Shown here piece after piece: positions 34,521-42,157 of a stretch of 50,006 bases of DNA (positions are counted from its first letter, which is position 1; every line of letters begins with the position of its first letter). Position numbers and translations under genes: made by a program. Under the pieces are notes generated by a model. It worked only from the letters and a program-made list of their open reading frames with translations. It did not search any database and was not told where the DNA came from. Source of the stretch: Methanosarcinales archaeon (GTDB lineage: Archaea > Halobacteriota > Methanosarcinia > Methanosarcinales > Methanogasteraceae); contig JAUWCK010000001.1 of NCBI GenBank assembly GCA_030609345.1, positions 1-50,006 of the forward strand, read 5' to 3'.

Positions 34521-35366
34521 TTATCCTCTCCAATTCCCCAAAATCTCGATCGGCATCGGGGGGTTCATTCCCAGTAGTGCATATACATCACAACCCGTTT
34601 TCTCCCGTATAAACCTTGCGCTTTTGATGAGATCCTCTTTCGCAACAGAATTGACACTCGTTTCGAAAGGAGGTTTGGTTGGTGTCTGGACATAAACACA
34701 GTGAGGTTGTATCCCAAGCAAAGCTTCAGACAATTCTTCCAGACAACACAGATTTGTCGCTCCATCCATCTCAACGAGCATTATGTCCACAGCCAGCTCG
34801 CCACTGATGCAATTCCTCAAAGCCCCCAGCCCGGAAACGATTTCCCTCACAGGAGGGGTATTTGAAGGGCGGTTTATAACCTCTCTCAATTCTTCAGAAG
34901 CGGCATCCAGCTTTGCTATGACAATGTCAGCCATTGCCAATCCATGCATAACACTCTTCTCGCAGACGCCGGAGGAATTCGTATAGATGACAACAGGAAC
35001 ACCGGGAAAAGCGTTGTCTCGAACTTCCAGTATCCTCTCTACGATCTCAGGGAATTCCGGGTTCAAGGTGGGTTCTCCATTTCCGGTAAGCGCTATACTC
35101 TCGATGCTCATCCCAATCTTCTTCAGGAATTCCGATGCCTCTACAAGCCCCCCCTCTATTACATCAACGCTCGCCACTGCCCCTTTGCCTGAATGTGTCT
35201 CAGTTCTGCCGAGCATGCAGTATGCACAGTCAAAAGAACAAGCCTTTTTACCAGACGGGAGAATATTGATCCCCAATGATCGTCCACCTCTTCTGGAAGT
35301 GACCGGACCAAATACGGTGGAGTTCACAATGTCGGTGATACTCTCAGTAGGATTATATCTCTTCAT
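34521..35366 (-). CDS. Radical SAM protein (MoaA/TYW1-like, COG0731 style)
   Basis: The product is 281 residues from the ATG at 35366; this start is preferred because the partial duplicate at 39018 begins at the same codon, whereas the upstream ATG at 35387 is not conserved there. The cluster-binding motif is CSFDCAYC (Cys43, 47, 50), preceded by [17 protein letters not shown]. 'ALTGNGEPTLNPEF' is the SAM-contacting GGE-like motif. Extra cysteines in the second half (two adjacent, CC, then one in PHC) might hold an auxiliary cluster. The family includes RNA-base and peptide-modifying enzymes; the substrate is unknown. It has its own copy of the conserved upstream element. Confidence 0.8.
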   Translation of the reverse strand: MKRYNPTESITDIVNSTVFGPVTSRRGGRSLGINILPSGKKACSFDCAYCMLGRTETHSGKGAVASVDVIEGGLVEASEFLKKIGMSIESIALTGNGEPTLNPEFPEIVERILEVRDNAFPGVPVVIYTNSSGVCEKSVMHGLAMADIVIAKLDAASEELREVINRPSNTPPVREIVSGLGALRNCISGELAVDIMLVEMDGATNLCCLEELSEALLGIQPHCVYVQTPTKPPFETSVNSVAKEDLIKSARFIREKTGCDVYALLGMNPPMPIEILGNWRG

Positions 35367-35460
35367 ATTCTCTGGCTCATTTCTCATATCATGGATGCCA
35401 TGACCGACATCCCATCCACCGGTTCATTTTCATCGCCACCATTGCCAAAAGTGCGATAAG

Positions 35461-35544
35461 TGTTATATCCCGCGTGCAGATCATAACTACTTCATTCAGA
35501 ACTTAAGACTTTTGGTCAGTATTGTATTATGAACCAGTAAGCAC
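35461..35544 (-). promoter_or_regulatory. Conserved upstream element, copy 5
   Basis: Plus-strand reading: tgttatatcccgcg, gatcataactacttcattca, gaacttaagacttttggtca, gtattgta. It precedes the radical SAM gene and is almost identical to copy 6 at 39113 as part of a longer duplication. Confidence 0.6.
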
Positions 35545-35561
35545 GCTACCCGCCCATAACA

Positions 35562-36212
35562 TCACACCGACCCTGCCCCCCACAGCATCGCGATCACAAC
35601 GAGATCACTCACTCCGATCGACAAAAACAACGCAATCGCCACCCGGAGGCCGAGTTTCGAGCCAAAGAATGCGACATTAAACGGTATCAGCGTATGGAAG
35701 ATCTCGAAGAGATTGTACAGAAACATCCCGACGATGATCCCCATGAACGCGTCCGTAAGCGCAAGTCCGTTCACGATCAGTTGCTGTGCCATCGAGAATG
35801 CGACAATGATGTTGAACGCCCCGGTGATCGCTATGGGCATCACTTCAGGCTGCAGCGGAAAGACCGATGCCACTGGACTCATCAGTTCATTGATATAATT
35901 CATTATATCGCTCTCTACAAGGATGTACAGGAAGAATATCACAGGAAAAAGGATTCTTATAACTTTAAAAGCCATCTCAAGACCCTCATGAAACGCATCA
36001 TTTATTCCTGCCTTGAAATCTTTTTTTTCGAAAGGATGCTCGTACTCAGAGTCTTCGAAATGTGCCGGGATCTTTATCCTGCTGTAGATGATACCGATGC
36101 TCGTCTGGACAACGCCGATGCATAACCATACCAGAAGGAAATAGATCCCGTTTCTGATGCCAAAGAGCCCGATTGCGAGTGGACATGTGAAGAAGATCAC
36201 ATACCAGAGCAT
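35562..36212 (-). CDS. Membrane protein with nucleoside-recognition (Gate) domain
   Basis: This 216-residue, highly hydrophobic protein has about six membrane helices. It carries the Gate-domain style segments FPVIFFLYILVESDIMNYIN, 'VMPIAITGAFNIIVAFSMAQ' and [20 protein letters not shown]. Gate domains occur in nucleoside transporters, FeoB-like iron transporters and spore proteins. The gene starts right at an inverted repeat (36217-36331), with an in-frame stop shortly upstream, so its N-terminus may have been trimmed. A copy of its last 60 residues is found at 38660-38845. A transport role, perhaps for a metal or small organic molecule, is inferred. Confidence 0.65.
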   Translation of the reverse strand: MLWYVIFFTCPLAIGLFGIRNGIYFLLVWLCIGVVQTSIGIIYSRIKIPAHFEDSEYEHPFEKKDFKAGINDAFHEGLEMAFKVIRILFPVIFFLYILVESDIMNYINELMSPVASVFPLQPEVMPIAITGAFNIIVAFSMAQQLIVNGLALTDAFMGIIVGMFLYNLFEIFHTLIPFNVAFFGSKLGLRVAIALFLSIGVSDLVVIAMLWGAGSV

Positions 36213-36565
36213 TACTCCTACTTTGTCACATTACAGACAAATCAACAGCGGGCGGTGGCATGACCTCAAACCGTTTGGAAAACAAAACCAACATCAAGCG
36301 CCTGAATGGGTGGTTAATCTGACAAAGTAGGATTACTGACAGTATCAGAAGATAGACCGAACAGCACTTTGGAAGTCTGCACACCTTTGCAAGTGGACCC
36401 GGATACGAATCCATGTCTCAAGCACTCTCTGCCATCGTGTGGCAGCACATGCGATGAATAACCCGAGATATGTCGGAAGAGCCACTTTACGTATGAATAC
36501 GACTCAATAATATGATTTCTCCCCAAAATTGGAGAAGTATCTTGTTTTCATTTCATCTCCTCTAT
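36213..36565. repeat. Gene-free interval with 12-bp inverted repeat
   Basis: The arm cctactttgtca at 36217-36228 has its exact reverse complement at 36320-36331, enclosing 91 bases. Both arms are also flanked by attact words (attactcctac and gtaggattact). This is the outline of a tiny MITE-like insertion abutting the start of the Gate-protein gene. The rest of the interval to 36565 shows no credible gene. Confidence 0.45.
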
Positions 36566-37069
36566 TCAGTTGGATGTTCTTTTTACGGGAATTTCGCCAA
36601 ATTCGAATACCAATGGAACCTCCTGAATACCAATCTCTCTAGCTTGTTTGTCGAATATCTCATAGATTTCATCCATCAACGGCTGTTCGATTACCGTGCC
36701 TTCGAGAAATGTTACCGTCCTGTATCCTTCACGATTATAGCCATATCCTATCACTGAACCTTCTGGATGAAAGTACGAGTCCATTTCACCTCGCATTCGG
36801 ATACTTCTTCCAATCTCTTTGAGATTGGCATACCAATTCCGCTTCTGTTCCTCATTCTCAAATTTAGGAAGTTTTCCGTAGGTAGCGATAACTGCCAAAT
36901 CACCAGGTTCTCGATGATCATTTTCATATCTTTCATGATTCATCTTTTCATCATCCTCTATCGTCAAGTGGTCACGGAGCGGGAACCTATCGTGAATGGT
37001 ATATGTGACAAGACCGATGATAAGCAAAACAGCCCCAATAGCTACTATGGAATATTTTGTTATTTTCAT
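36566..37069 (-). CDS. Protease-less paralogue of the neighbouring trypsin-like protein
   Basis: The product is 167 residues. An N-terminal membrane helix (IVAIGAVLLIIGLVTYTI) is followed by a region similar to residues ~92-185 of the protease at 37155-38367. Shared segments include NW...L.EI...IR, 'YFHPEGSVIGYGYNREGY' against the protease's YLYPESPVIAYGHNYRGY, and MGEIYG/MDEIYE followed by GIQEVP. It stops where the catalytic domain would begin. GGAGG lies 6-7 bases before the ATG. It could be a truncated duplicate or a stand-alone version of the pro-region, which in some proteases acts as an inhibitor or folding aid. Confidence 0.6.
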   Translation of the reverse strand: MKITKYSIVAIGAVLLIIGLVTYTIHDRFPLRDHLTIEDDEKMNHERYENDHREPGDLAVIATYGKLPKFENEEQKRNWYANLKEIGRSIRMRGEMDSYFHPEGSVIGYGYNREGYRTVTFLEGTVIEQPLMDEIYEIFDKQAREIGIQEVPLVFEFGEIPVKRTSN

Positions 37070-37154
37070 GATTGACCTCCACCGTTCATATACTTTTAAG
37101 ACGCTTTTCCATAACTGAAAAAATAGAGGTTATCAAATAATTGATAGCCTTCAT

Positions 37155-38367
37155 CTATTCGGTAAGCGGGACCACACCCAGATCCGCCTCTATTCCAGAG
37201 ACCGGTGAAAACCAAGTGTAATCCGAAGTTGATCCATAGTGAATTCCCACTATCTCGCGTTCTGCGTCGTCTGGAAGATGACAGGTGTATATGTACACTG
37301 GACTGCCACTATCGCCGTAGTCGTCCGAATAACTCGCGTAGTATGTATAGTGTACCAAAGACGGGATCTGAAATTTGATCTCTCATTCCCTCAACCGTCC
37401 CCATCGTGAGACCCGTCGCAATACCTGACTTGAAAACGGTATCGCCCTCATCGGGTTCATCTCTGTATCCGGTAACTGGTTTGATTATCTCGTAATCTTC
37501 GGTTCCGCAGATGTATATCATCGCCTCGACATTGTCATAAGGTACCCACGATGCATCTGCATACGTGCCGCCAGTTTGCTCGACTTCTCCGGCTCCCTGC
37601 CCAAACCATGCGGATGGCTGCCATATCCATAGTCCGACAGGAGTGGGATCATTACCATTCCCGAGATGTCCTGTTACCACATAGCCCTCGTCTCCGCTGG
37701 CAGTATCTTCAGCGGCGAATCCGAGTGTTGCTATACTGAACCACCCACCTTGCATCTGCACACCTCCGATGATCGGACGGAAGTAGTCATCACGTGTTCG
37801 ATGTAACTCAGGGAAACCTCCGAGTTTGAAGACCACCGGCACTTCCTGAATACCCATCCCTTTTGCCTCTTCGTTGACCATTCCGTAGATTTCACCCATC
37901 AGAGACTCTTCAACTACCAAGTTCTCTTCAAAGATCACCTCGAAATAGCCCCGGTAGTTATGACCGTAGGCTATCACCGGACTTTCCGGGTATAGGTATG
38001 TGGGCATTTCGTTTCGCACAGCTTTTCTGATCTCACTGAGCTCATCCAGCCAGTTTCGCCTCTCTCCATCGGTTCCAAATCTGGGGATCACTCCACGGGT
38101 ATCGAGGACGCGTGGATCTTTTCGCATCTCCTCAAAAACCTCTGGCCCAAAGTCTGGAATTCCTTTCTTGGTGAGATTGGCGATCTCTTCTCTGGTGAGA
38201 TCGGCGAGCTCCTTCGAGTCCTTCACTCCGAGCAAGGTGAGCTCGGGGTCTATCGAATCCTTCTCGTTCACAGAATGGTTCACAGAAGCAGTGACCATAA
38301 ACACTGCTGCAACCAGCAGCGCCACCGCGAGCAGCGCAGTTATTGCAATTGCTTTACGTTGTTTCAT
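37155..38367 (-). pseudogene. Trypsin-like (S1) serine protease, frameshifted
   Basis: The N-terminal frame (38367-37309, 352 codons) has a signal/anchor helix, a ~180-residue pro-region and the first part of a chymotrypsin-fold domain. The catalytic histidine is in GYVVTGHLG (His234). A candidate aspartate is in PYDNVEAMIY, and GDTVFKSGIATGLTMGTV is typical of the fold. The frame then ends without the serine. The GDSGSPVY motif lies in the next frame (37358-37155), with the final strands after it. A single shift around 37350-37380 would restore one ~400-residue protease. GGAGGT lies about 10 bases before the ATG. The fault may be real or a sequencing error. Confidence 0.65.
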
Positions 38368-38482
38368 ATCGTATCATACCTCCATTGTTGTTTGTTCTCC
38401 ACCACCCGAGCGTTCTCGGTGATCTCGCGTCCGGATCTGCGCATGACGATTGGTTCATGCTTCCAGACACGTCGATACAGTT

Positions 38483-38514
38483 CCATGGAGTTGTATCGTA
38501 GTTCAACTCCATGG
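38483..38514. promoter_or_regulatory. 11-bp palindrome upstream of the protease gene
   Basis: The arms ccatggagttg (38483-38493) and caactccatgg (38504-38514) are perfect reverse complements around a 10-base spacer. It lies about 115 bases before the protease ATG in the 292-base gap with no gene (38368-38659). A regulator-binding site or an RNA hairpin is possible. Confidence 0.45.
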
Positions 38515-38659
38515 TTTAGAGCAAGACCTTGAATCTCGCGTAACACTTTTATGATGCTATGTATGCATAAACCTTACCCTACAAATGTTCGGTTTTACAT
38601 CAGAAACCTAAAAAAAGTTTCTACTCACATTCCCCCACCCCCGGCCCATATCCTATACA

Positions 38660-38845
38660 TCACAAAAACCCGACCCCCCACAGCATCGCGATCACAGCAA
38701 GATCACTCACCCCGATCGACAAAAACAACGCAATCGCCACCCTTAACCCGAGTTTCGAGCCAAAGAATGCAACATTGAACGGTATCAGCGTATGGAAGAT
38801 CTCGAAGAGATTGTACAGAAACATCCCGACGATGATCCCCATGAA
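38660..38845 (-). pseudogene. C-terminal fragment of a Gate-domain membrane protein
   Basis: This copy encodes the last 60 residues ([17 protein letters not shown] ... VIAMLWGVGF) of the protein at 35562-36212, with only a few changes. It is fused out of frame to a radical SAM fragment at a shared TGAA. There is no start of its own, so it is not expected to make a functional protein. Confidence 0.65.
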
Positions 38846-39018
38846 TGTGTCTCAGTTCTGCCGAGCATGCAGTATGCACAGTCGAAAGAACAGGTCTTTC
38901 TGCCATACAGGAGAATATTGACCCCCAATGATCGTCCACCTCTTCTGGAAGTGACCGGACCAAAGACGGTAGAGTCCACAATGTCGGTGATACTCTCAGT
39001 AGGATTATATCTCTTCAT
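38842..39018 (-). pseudogene. N-terminal fragment of a radical SAM protein
   Basis: From the ATG at 39018 the frame encodes the first 59 residues of a close copy of the 34521-35366 protein, including the CSFDCAYC cluster motif. At 38842-38845 it crosses into the Gate-protein fragment in another frame and stops after about 18 unrelated residues. Promoter-like copy 6 lies upstream, so it may still be transcribed. The sequence offset to the intact copy is constant at 3652 bases through the upstream region. Confidence 0.68.
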
Positions 39019-39112
39019 ATTCTCTGGCTCATCTCTCTTATCATGGATGCCAGGACAGACATCCCATCCACCGGTTCATTTTCATCGCTACCATTGCCAA
39101 AAGTGCGATAAG

Positions 39113-39196
39113 TGTTATATCACGTGTGCAGATCATAACTACTTCATTCAGAACTTAAGACTTTTGGTCAGTATTGTATTATGAACCAGTAAGCAC
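39113..39196 (-). promoter_or_regulatory. Conserved upstream element, copy 6
   Basis: Plus-strand reading: tgttatatcacgtg, gatcataactacttcattca, gaacttaagacttttggtca, gtattgta. It is a near-exact duplicate of copy 5 and precedes the chimeric remnant. Confidence 0.6.
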
Positions 39197-39239
39197 AGTA
39201 CCCACCCATCATACTCTATGAATGACGATTCGGTTTTGC

Positions 39240-40013
39240 CTACACCTCGCCCCTGCCGAAAAGATACGCCGCAAACAGAACAACAACCACATCAAAGAAG
39301 AGGAGCACACCAAGATCCTGCATTAAACCAAAGCTTCCTGCACCGATCATGAGAAGCCGGAGCCCATCCACACCATAAGTGAGCGGATTGAGCATAACCA
39401 CGGCTGAGAGCCATCCGGGCAGCTTTTCGACCGGGAAGAAAGCACCGCTTAAGAAGAATATGGGCATTACGATCAGCTCTACGATCAGTCCGAACCCTTC
39501 CATGCTCTCCATCTTCGTTGCAATAGCAATCGCAAGTCCTCCGAATCCGATGGCTATCAGGCTTATGATGACCAGCATCCCGCAGTAGTCGATGATACCT
39601 ACCCTTATCTCCAGCACCACACAGAGAAGGATGGTTATCAGTATCGCTCTGATCAGGGATGTCGCCATGCCTCCAAGAAGCTTTCCCATGACGAGAGAAA
39701 CCCTTGACACAGGAGCAACGAGCAGCTCTTTCAAGATTCCAAACTCCTTATCCACGATGATAGACATACCAGAGAAGGTTGCTGCGAACAGCACCGTCAT
39801 CGCAATGATTCCCGGAGCAAGAAACGCTGCATAGCTGATCTCGCCATACCGCACCCCGAATGCCGAACCAAGTCCAAGTCCGAATGCACAGAACCAGATG
39901 AGCGGCATCGCTACCGATGCCACAACTCTTGACTTTGCACGCAGGAACCGTATAACCTCCCTTCGAGCGATCGCATGTATCGCCCTCAGATCACCTCTAC
40001 CAAATCGAACCAT
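39240..40013 (-). CDS. ABC-2 exporter permease, DrrB type
   Basis: This 257-residue membrane protein has the DrrB/ABC2-membrane signature FLSGAFFPVEKLPGWLSAV followed by LNPLTYGVDGLRLLM. The N-terminal REVIRFLRAKSRVV precedes the first helix, and ELLVAPVSRVSLVMGKLLGG is the ATPase-facing loop. It follows its ATPase by 3 bases. Relatives export drugs, lipids, pigments or peptides. Here the linked genes (Cys/His peptide, cupin, methyltransferase, chelatase) suggest an exported metal-related compound, but that is inference. The end of a homologous gene survives at 22987-23198. Confidence 0.82.
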   Translation of the reverse strand: MVRFGRGDLRAIHAIARREVIRFLRAKSRVVASVAMPLIWFCAFGLGLGSAFGVRYGEISYAAFLAPGIIAMTVLFAATFSGMSIIVDKEFGILKELLVAPVSRVSLVMGKLLGGMATSLIRAILITILLCVVLEIRVGIIDYCGMLVIISLIAIGFGGLAIAIATKMESMEGFGLIVELIVMPIFFLSGAFFPVEKLPGWLSAVVMLNPLTYGVDGLRLLMIGAGSFGLMQDLGVLLFFDVVVVLFAAYLFGRGEV

Positions 40014-40016
40014 CAG

Positions 40017-40784
40017 TTATAGCCTCCTGAATCCCTGATGATGTCTATTGCCGGATACACTATCCCTCACATCCCTTCCAGTATAATGGAGAAAGACCTC
40101 ATCAAGGGTTGGGTGATCCCCATCCACGATTGATTTCAACTCCTCAGGTGTGCCGATTGCAACGATCTGCCCATGATCGATGATTGCGATTCTGTCACAG
40201 AGTTTGTCAGCCTCATCCATGTAATGGGTGGTCAGAAAGACGGTGAGCCCCTCATCTCTTCTGAGTGACTCGATGTGATCCCAGATCCTCTGCCGTGTCT
40301 GGACGTCGAGCCCCAGTGTCGGCTCATCGAGGAAGAGAACCTCCGGATAGTGGATCAGTCCTCTCGCAATCTCCAGCCTTCGCCGCATCCCACTCGAATA
40401 CTCCTTTATGACCGACTTTTCCCACCTCTTCAGGTCAAAGAGCTCGAGGAGGTCATCGACCCGGTCCTCGTTGATGTTGTATATCCCGGCATGAAGCTGG
40501 AGATACTCCCTCCCGGTCAACCAGTCATCACTCGTATGATCCTGAAAAACCACGCCGATCTCCCTTCTGATCTGTCCCTGTTCTCTTGTGACATCATGTC
40601 CGCAGACCGTAGCCCTGCCATCGCTCGGGCGCAGAAGTGTTGTGAGTATCATGATAGCAGTGGTCTTTCCAGCACCATTCGGACCGAGAAACCCGAATAT
40701 CTCGCCTGCTGATACCTCAAAGCTTATGTGATCCACGGCTGTGAAGTCCCTGAATCGCTTTGTGAGGTTAGCTACTTCGATCAT
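40017..40784 (-). CDS. ABC-2 exporter ATPase, DrrA type
   Basis: The product is 255 residues. It has Walker A GPNGAGKTT (34-42), signature YSSGMRRRLEIARGL, Walker B VLFLDEPTLGLD, switch histidine in TTHYMDEADKLCDR and the DrrA-family C-terminal end TLDEVFLHYTGRDVRD. GTGAT precedes the ATG by about 4 bases, and the start lies 5 bases after the stop of the 37-aa peptide gene, so the three genes are very likely cotranslated. It powers the permease encoded next. Confidence 0.85.
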   Translation of the reverse strand: MIEVANLTKRFRDFTAVDHISFEVSAGEIFGFLGPNGAGKTTAIMILTTLLRPSDGRATVCGHDVTREQGQIRREIGVVFQDHTSDDWLTGREYLQLHAGIYNINEDRVDDLLELFDLKRWEKSVIKEYSSGMRRRLEIARGLIHYPEVLFLDEPTLGLDVQTRQRIWDHIESLRRDEGLTVFLTTHYMDEADKLCDRIAIIDHGQIVAIGTPEELKSIVDGDHPTLDEVFLHYTGRDVRDSVSGNRHHQGFRRL

Positions 40785-40789
40785 CTAAA

Positions 40790-40903
40790 TCACATTTGCA
40801 AGGAGTGCGTCCCAGCGTCGCCGTGACATTTCAGTATCTGCTCTGGCGTATACTTCTCTCTATCATGTTCATGATCCTTCAAGTATTCTTCATCTCTACA
40901 CAT
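40790..40903 (-). CDS. 37-aa peptide, paralogue of the Cys/His-rich peptide
   Basis: AAGGAG stands 9-10 bases before the ATG at 40903. The product shares MCRxEE, DHEHD, EK and TPEQ-xx-KCHGD with the 39-aa peptide at 23200-23319. Three of the five Cys of that peptide are changed (7 and 18 to Tyr, 35 to Ser); Cys2 and Cys26 remain, as do His11, His13 and His27. The gene is squeezed between the cupin stop (2 bases) and the exporter ATPase start (5 bases). Conservation of the frame and position in two separate loci supports a real product. Function unknown. Confidence 0.62.
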   Translation of the reverse strand: MCRDEEYLKDHEHDREKYTPEQILKCHGDAGTHSLQM

Positions 40904-40905
40904 CG

Positions 40906-41281
40906 TTATTCATCTCCTTTGTGACTGGTTATAAGGTTTCGTAGTTCCTCAACTGATCTTACAGGTGGCGGTGACGAGATCAGTAGCGCATTCACGACTG
41001 CATCTTTCTGGTTCTTGATTCCAACCTCTGTGCCAGATGGCACAAGCATCGCAGTTCCACTGGAGAGCGTCACCGTTTCGCCTCCCGATACAACATCCAA
41101 CTCGCCGTTCAGACAGTATAGAACGCCTTCTCCGGGGTGTGCATGGGGGGGGGACTTCAAGACCCGCCGGAATCAGAAGATGCATAACCGCCAGATTCTT
41201 GCCGAAGACGAGAGGCTTCATCGCACCCTCTGATGTCTCCAAACCTTCGGTTTCCTGGATAGTTCTTATTTCAATTCCCAT
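40906..41281 (-). pseudogene. Small cupin protein, frameshifted at a C9 run
   Basis: The N-terminal frame begins MGIEIRTIQETEGLETSEGA and runs to LIPAGLEV. At the run of nine C (41145-41153, G on the plus strand) the reading is lost. One C fewer would continue PPHAHPGEGVLYCLNGELDV and finish the cupin barrel to the stop at 40906, giving a ~124-residue single-domain cupin. The PPHAHP...E pattern is the usual metal-binding motif of cupins. The start overlaps the methyltransferase gene by 11 bases. The long homopolymer makes a sequencing error, slippage or phase switching all possible. Confidence 0.7.
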
Positions 41282-42095
41282 TGTCCTTCCTCCAATATAT
41301 CATAGCACCCTTCATTTCATGTTTCGACCAGAATGCTCCGTCCTCTTGAACCAGATTCTCTGATAGATGCGATCTGATCACTTCCTCTGCCTCCGGAGTT
41401 GTTGCATCAAAGTTCTCCATCCATTGCTCCACCACTTCATCCATGCTTGAGAAACGCTCTTTGTACTCGGTATCTGTGATCTCAACATCCGCTTGGATGC
41501 CCATCCCGTGAAGGATGTTGTAGAGATAAATGTAATCGGGCGATGCTTGATACTCCTCACCATACAATCTGTGCCAGAGTTCGTTATAATCCCACGCACG
41601 GTCTCCTGCAAAGGTGAACAGGTAAACAGACCGTCTTGCAACACTGTTCATCTTCGATAGTGCAGCTTTCATATCGAGCATCGCGAGCGAGTATGATGCT
41701 ATCACAACGTCATACTCATCAAGATCCGCACCGGGGGTAGCGTCCTCCCATCTCCTGTTTATGCAGGTTATGTTCGTAAGCCCCCCATCTGCCGCATTCG
41801 CTCTCAGACAGGCAAGCATTCCGCTCGATGGCTCCACGACCGTCACATGTTTAACGATTCTCGCAAGCGGGATTGTGAGTGTGCCGGGTCCTGCACCAAT
41901 ATCAAGTACAGTGCACTCCGGATCGGTGTCCAATCTTGATATCATCCGCATAGAGCGATCATTGTGCTTCAGTGACTCGCTATACCGCCGGGATCTCTTA
42001 TTCCAGAACTCGGTCATATCTCCACGTCGCTTTCTCCATGAGGCATTCTCAGTTGCCTCAATCCACATACGGTTCCAGTCTATCTCTTCGATCAT
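41271..42095 (-). CDS. Class I SAM-dependent methyltransferase
   Basis: The product is 274 residues from the ATG at 42095, preceded by GAGG 9 bases upstream; the in-frame TTG at 42119 is less likely. Motif I is VLDIGAGPG (63-71), followed by VTVVEPSSGMLACL and NRRWEDATPGADLDEYDVV. A homologue is encoded at 27758-28579 in the other large operon, again near nitrogenase-like or chelatase genes and an ABC-2 exporter. It follows the CobN-like gene by about 60 bases. The methyl acceptor is unknown; a tetrapyrrole or small metal-binding product is a working guess. Confidence 0.8.
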   Translation of the reverse strand: MIEEIDWNRMWIEATENASWRKRRGDMTEFWNKRSRRYSESLKHNDRSMRMISRLDTDPECTVLDIGAGPGTLTIPLARIVKHVTVVEPSSGMLACLRANAADGGLTNITCINRRWEDATPGADLDEYDVVIASYSLAMLDMKAALSKMNSVARRSVYLFTFAGDRAWDYNELWHRLYGEEYQASPDYIYLYNILHGMGIQADVEITDTEYKERFSSMDEVVEQWMENFDATTPEAEEVIRSHLSENLVQEDGAFWSKHEMKGAMIYWRKDNGN

Positions 42096-42157
42096 AATTT
42101 TATGCCTCTTTATCTCCAACGATTGAGTTGCGAAGGTTGTTACTCATTATCATTATC

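Noticed and set aside
36226..36526. Small minus-strand frames near the inverted repeat
   Set aside because: They have no ribosome-binding site, no homologue in the window and no recognisable domain.
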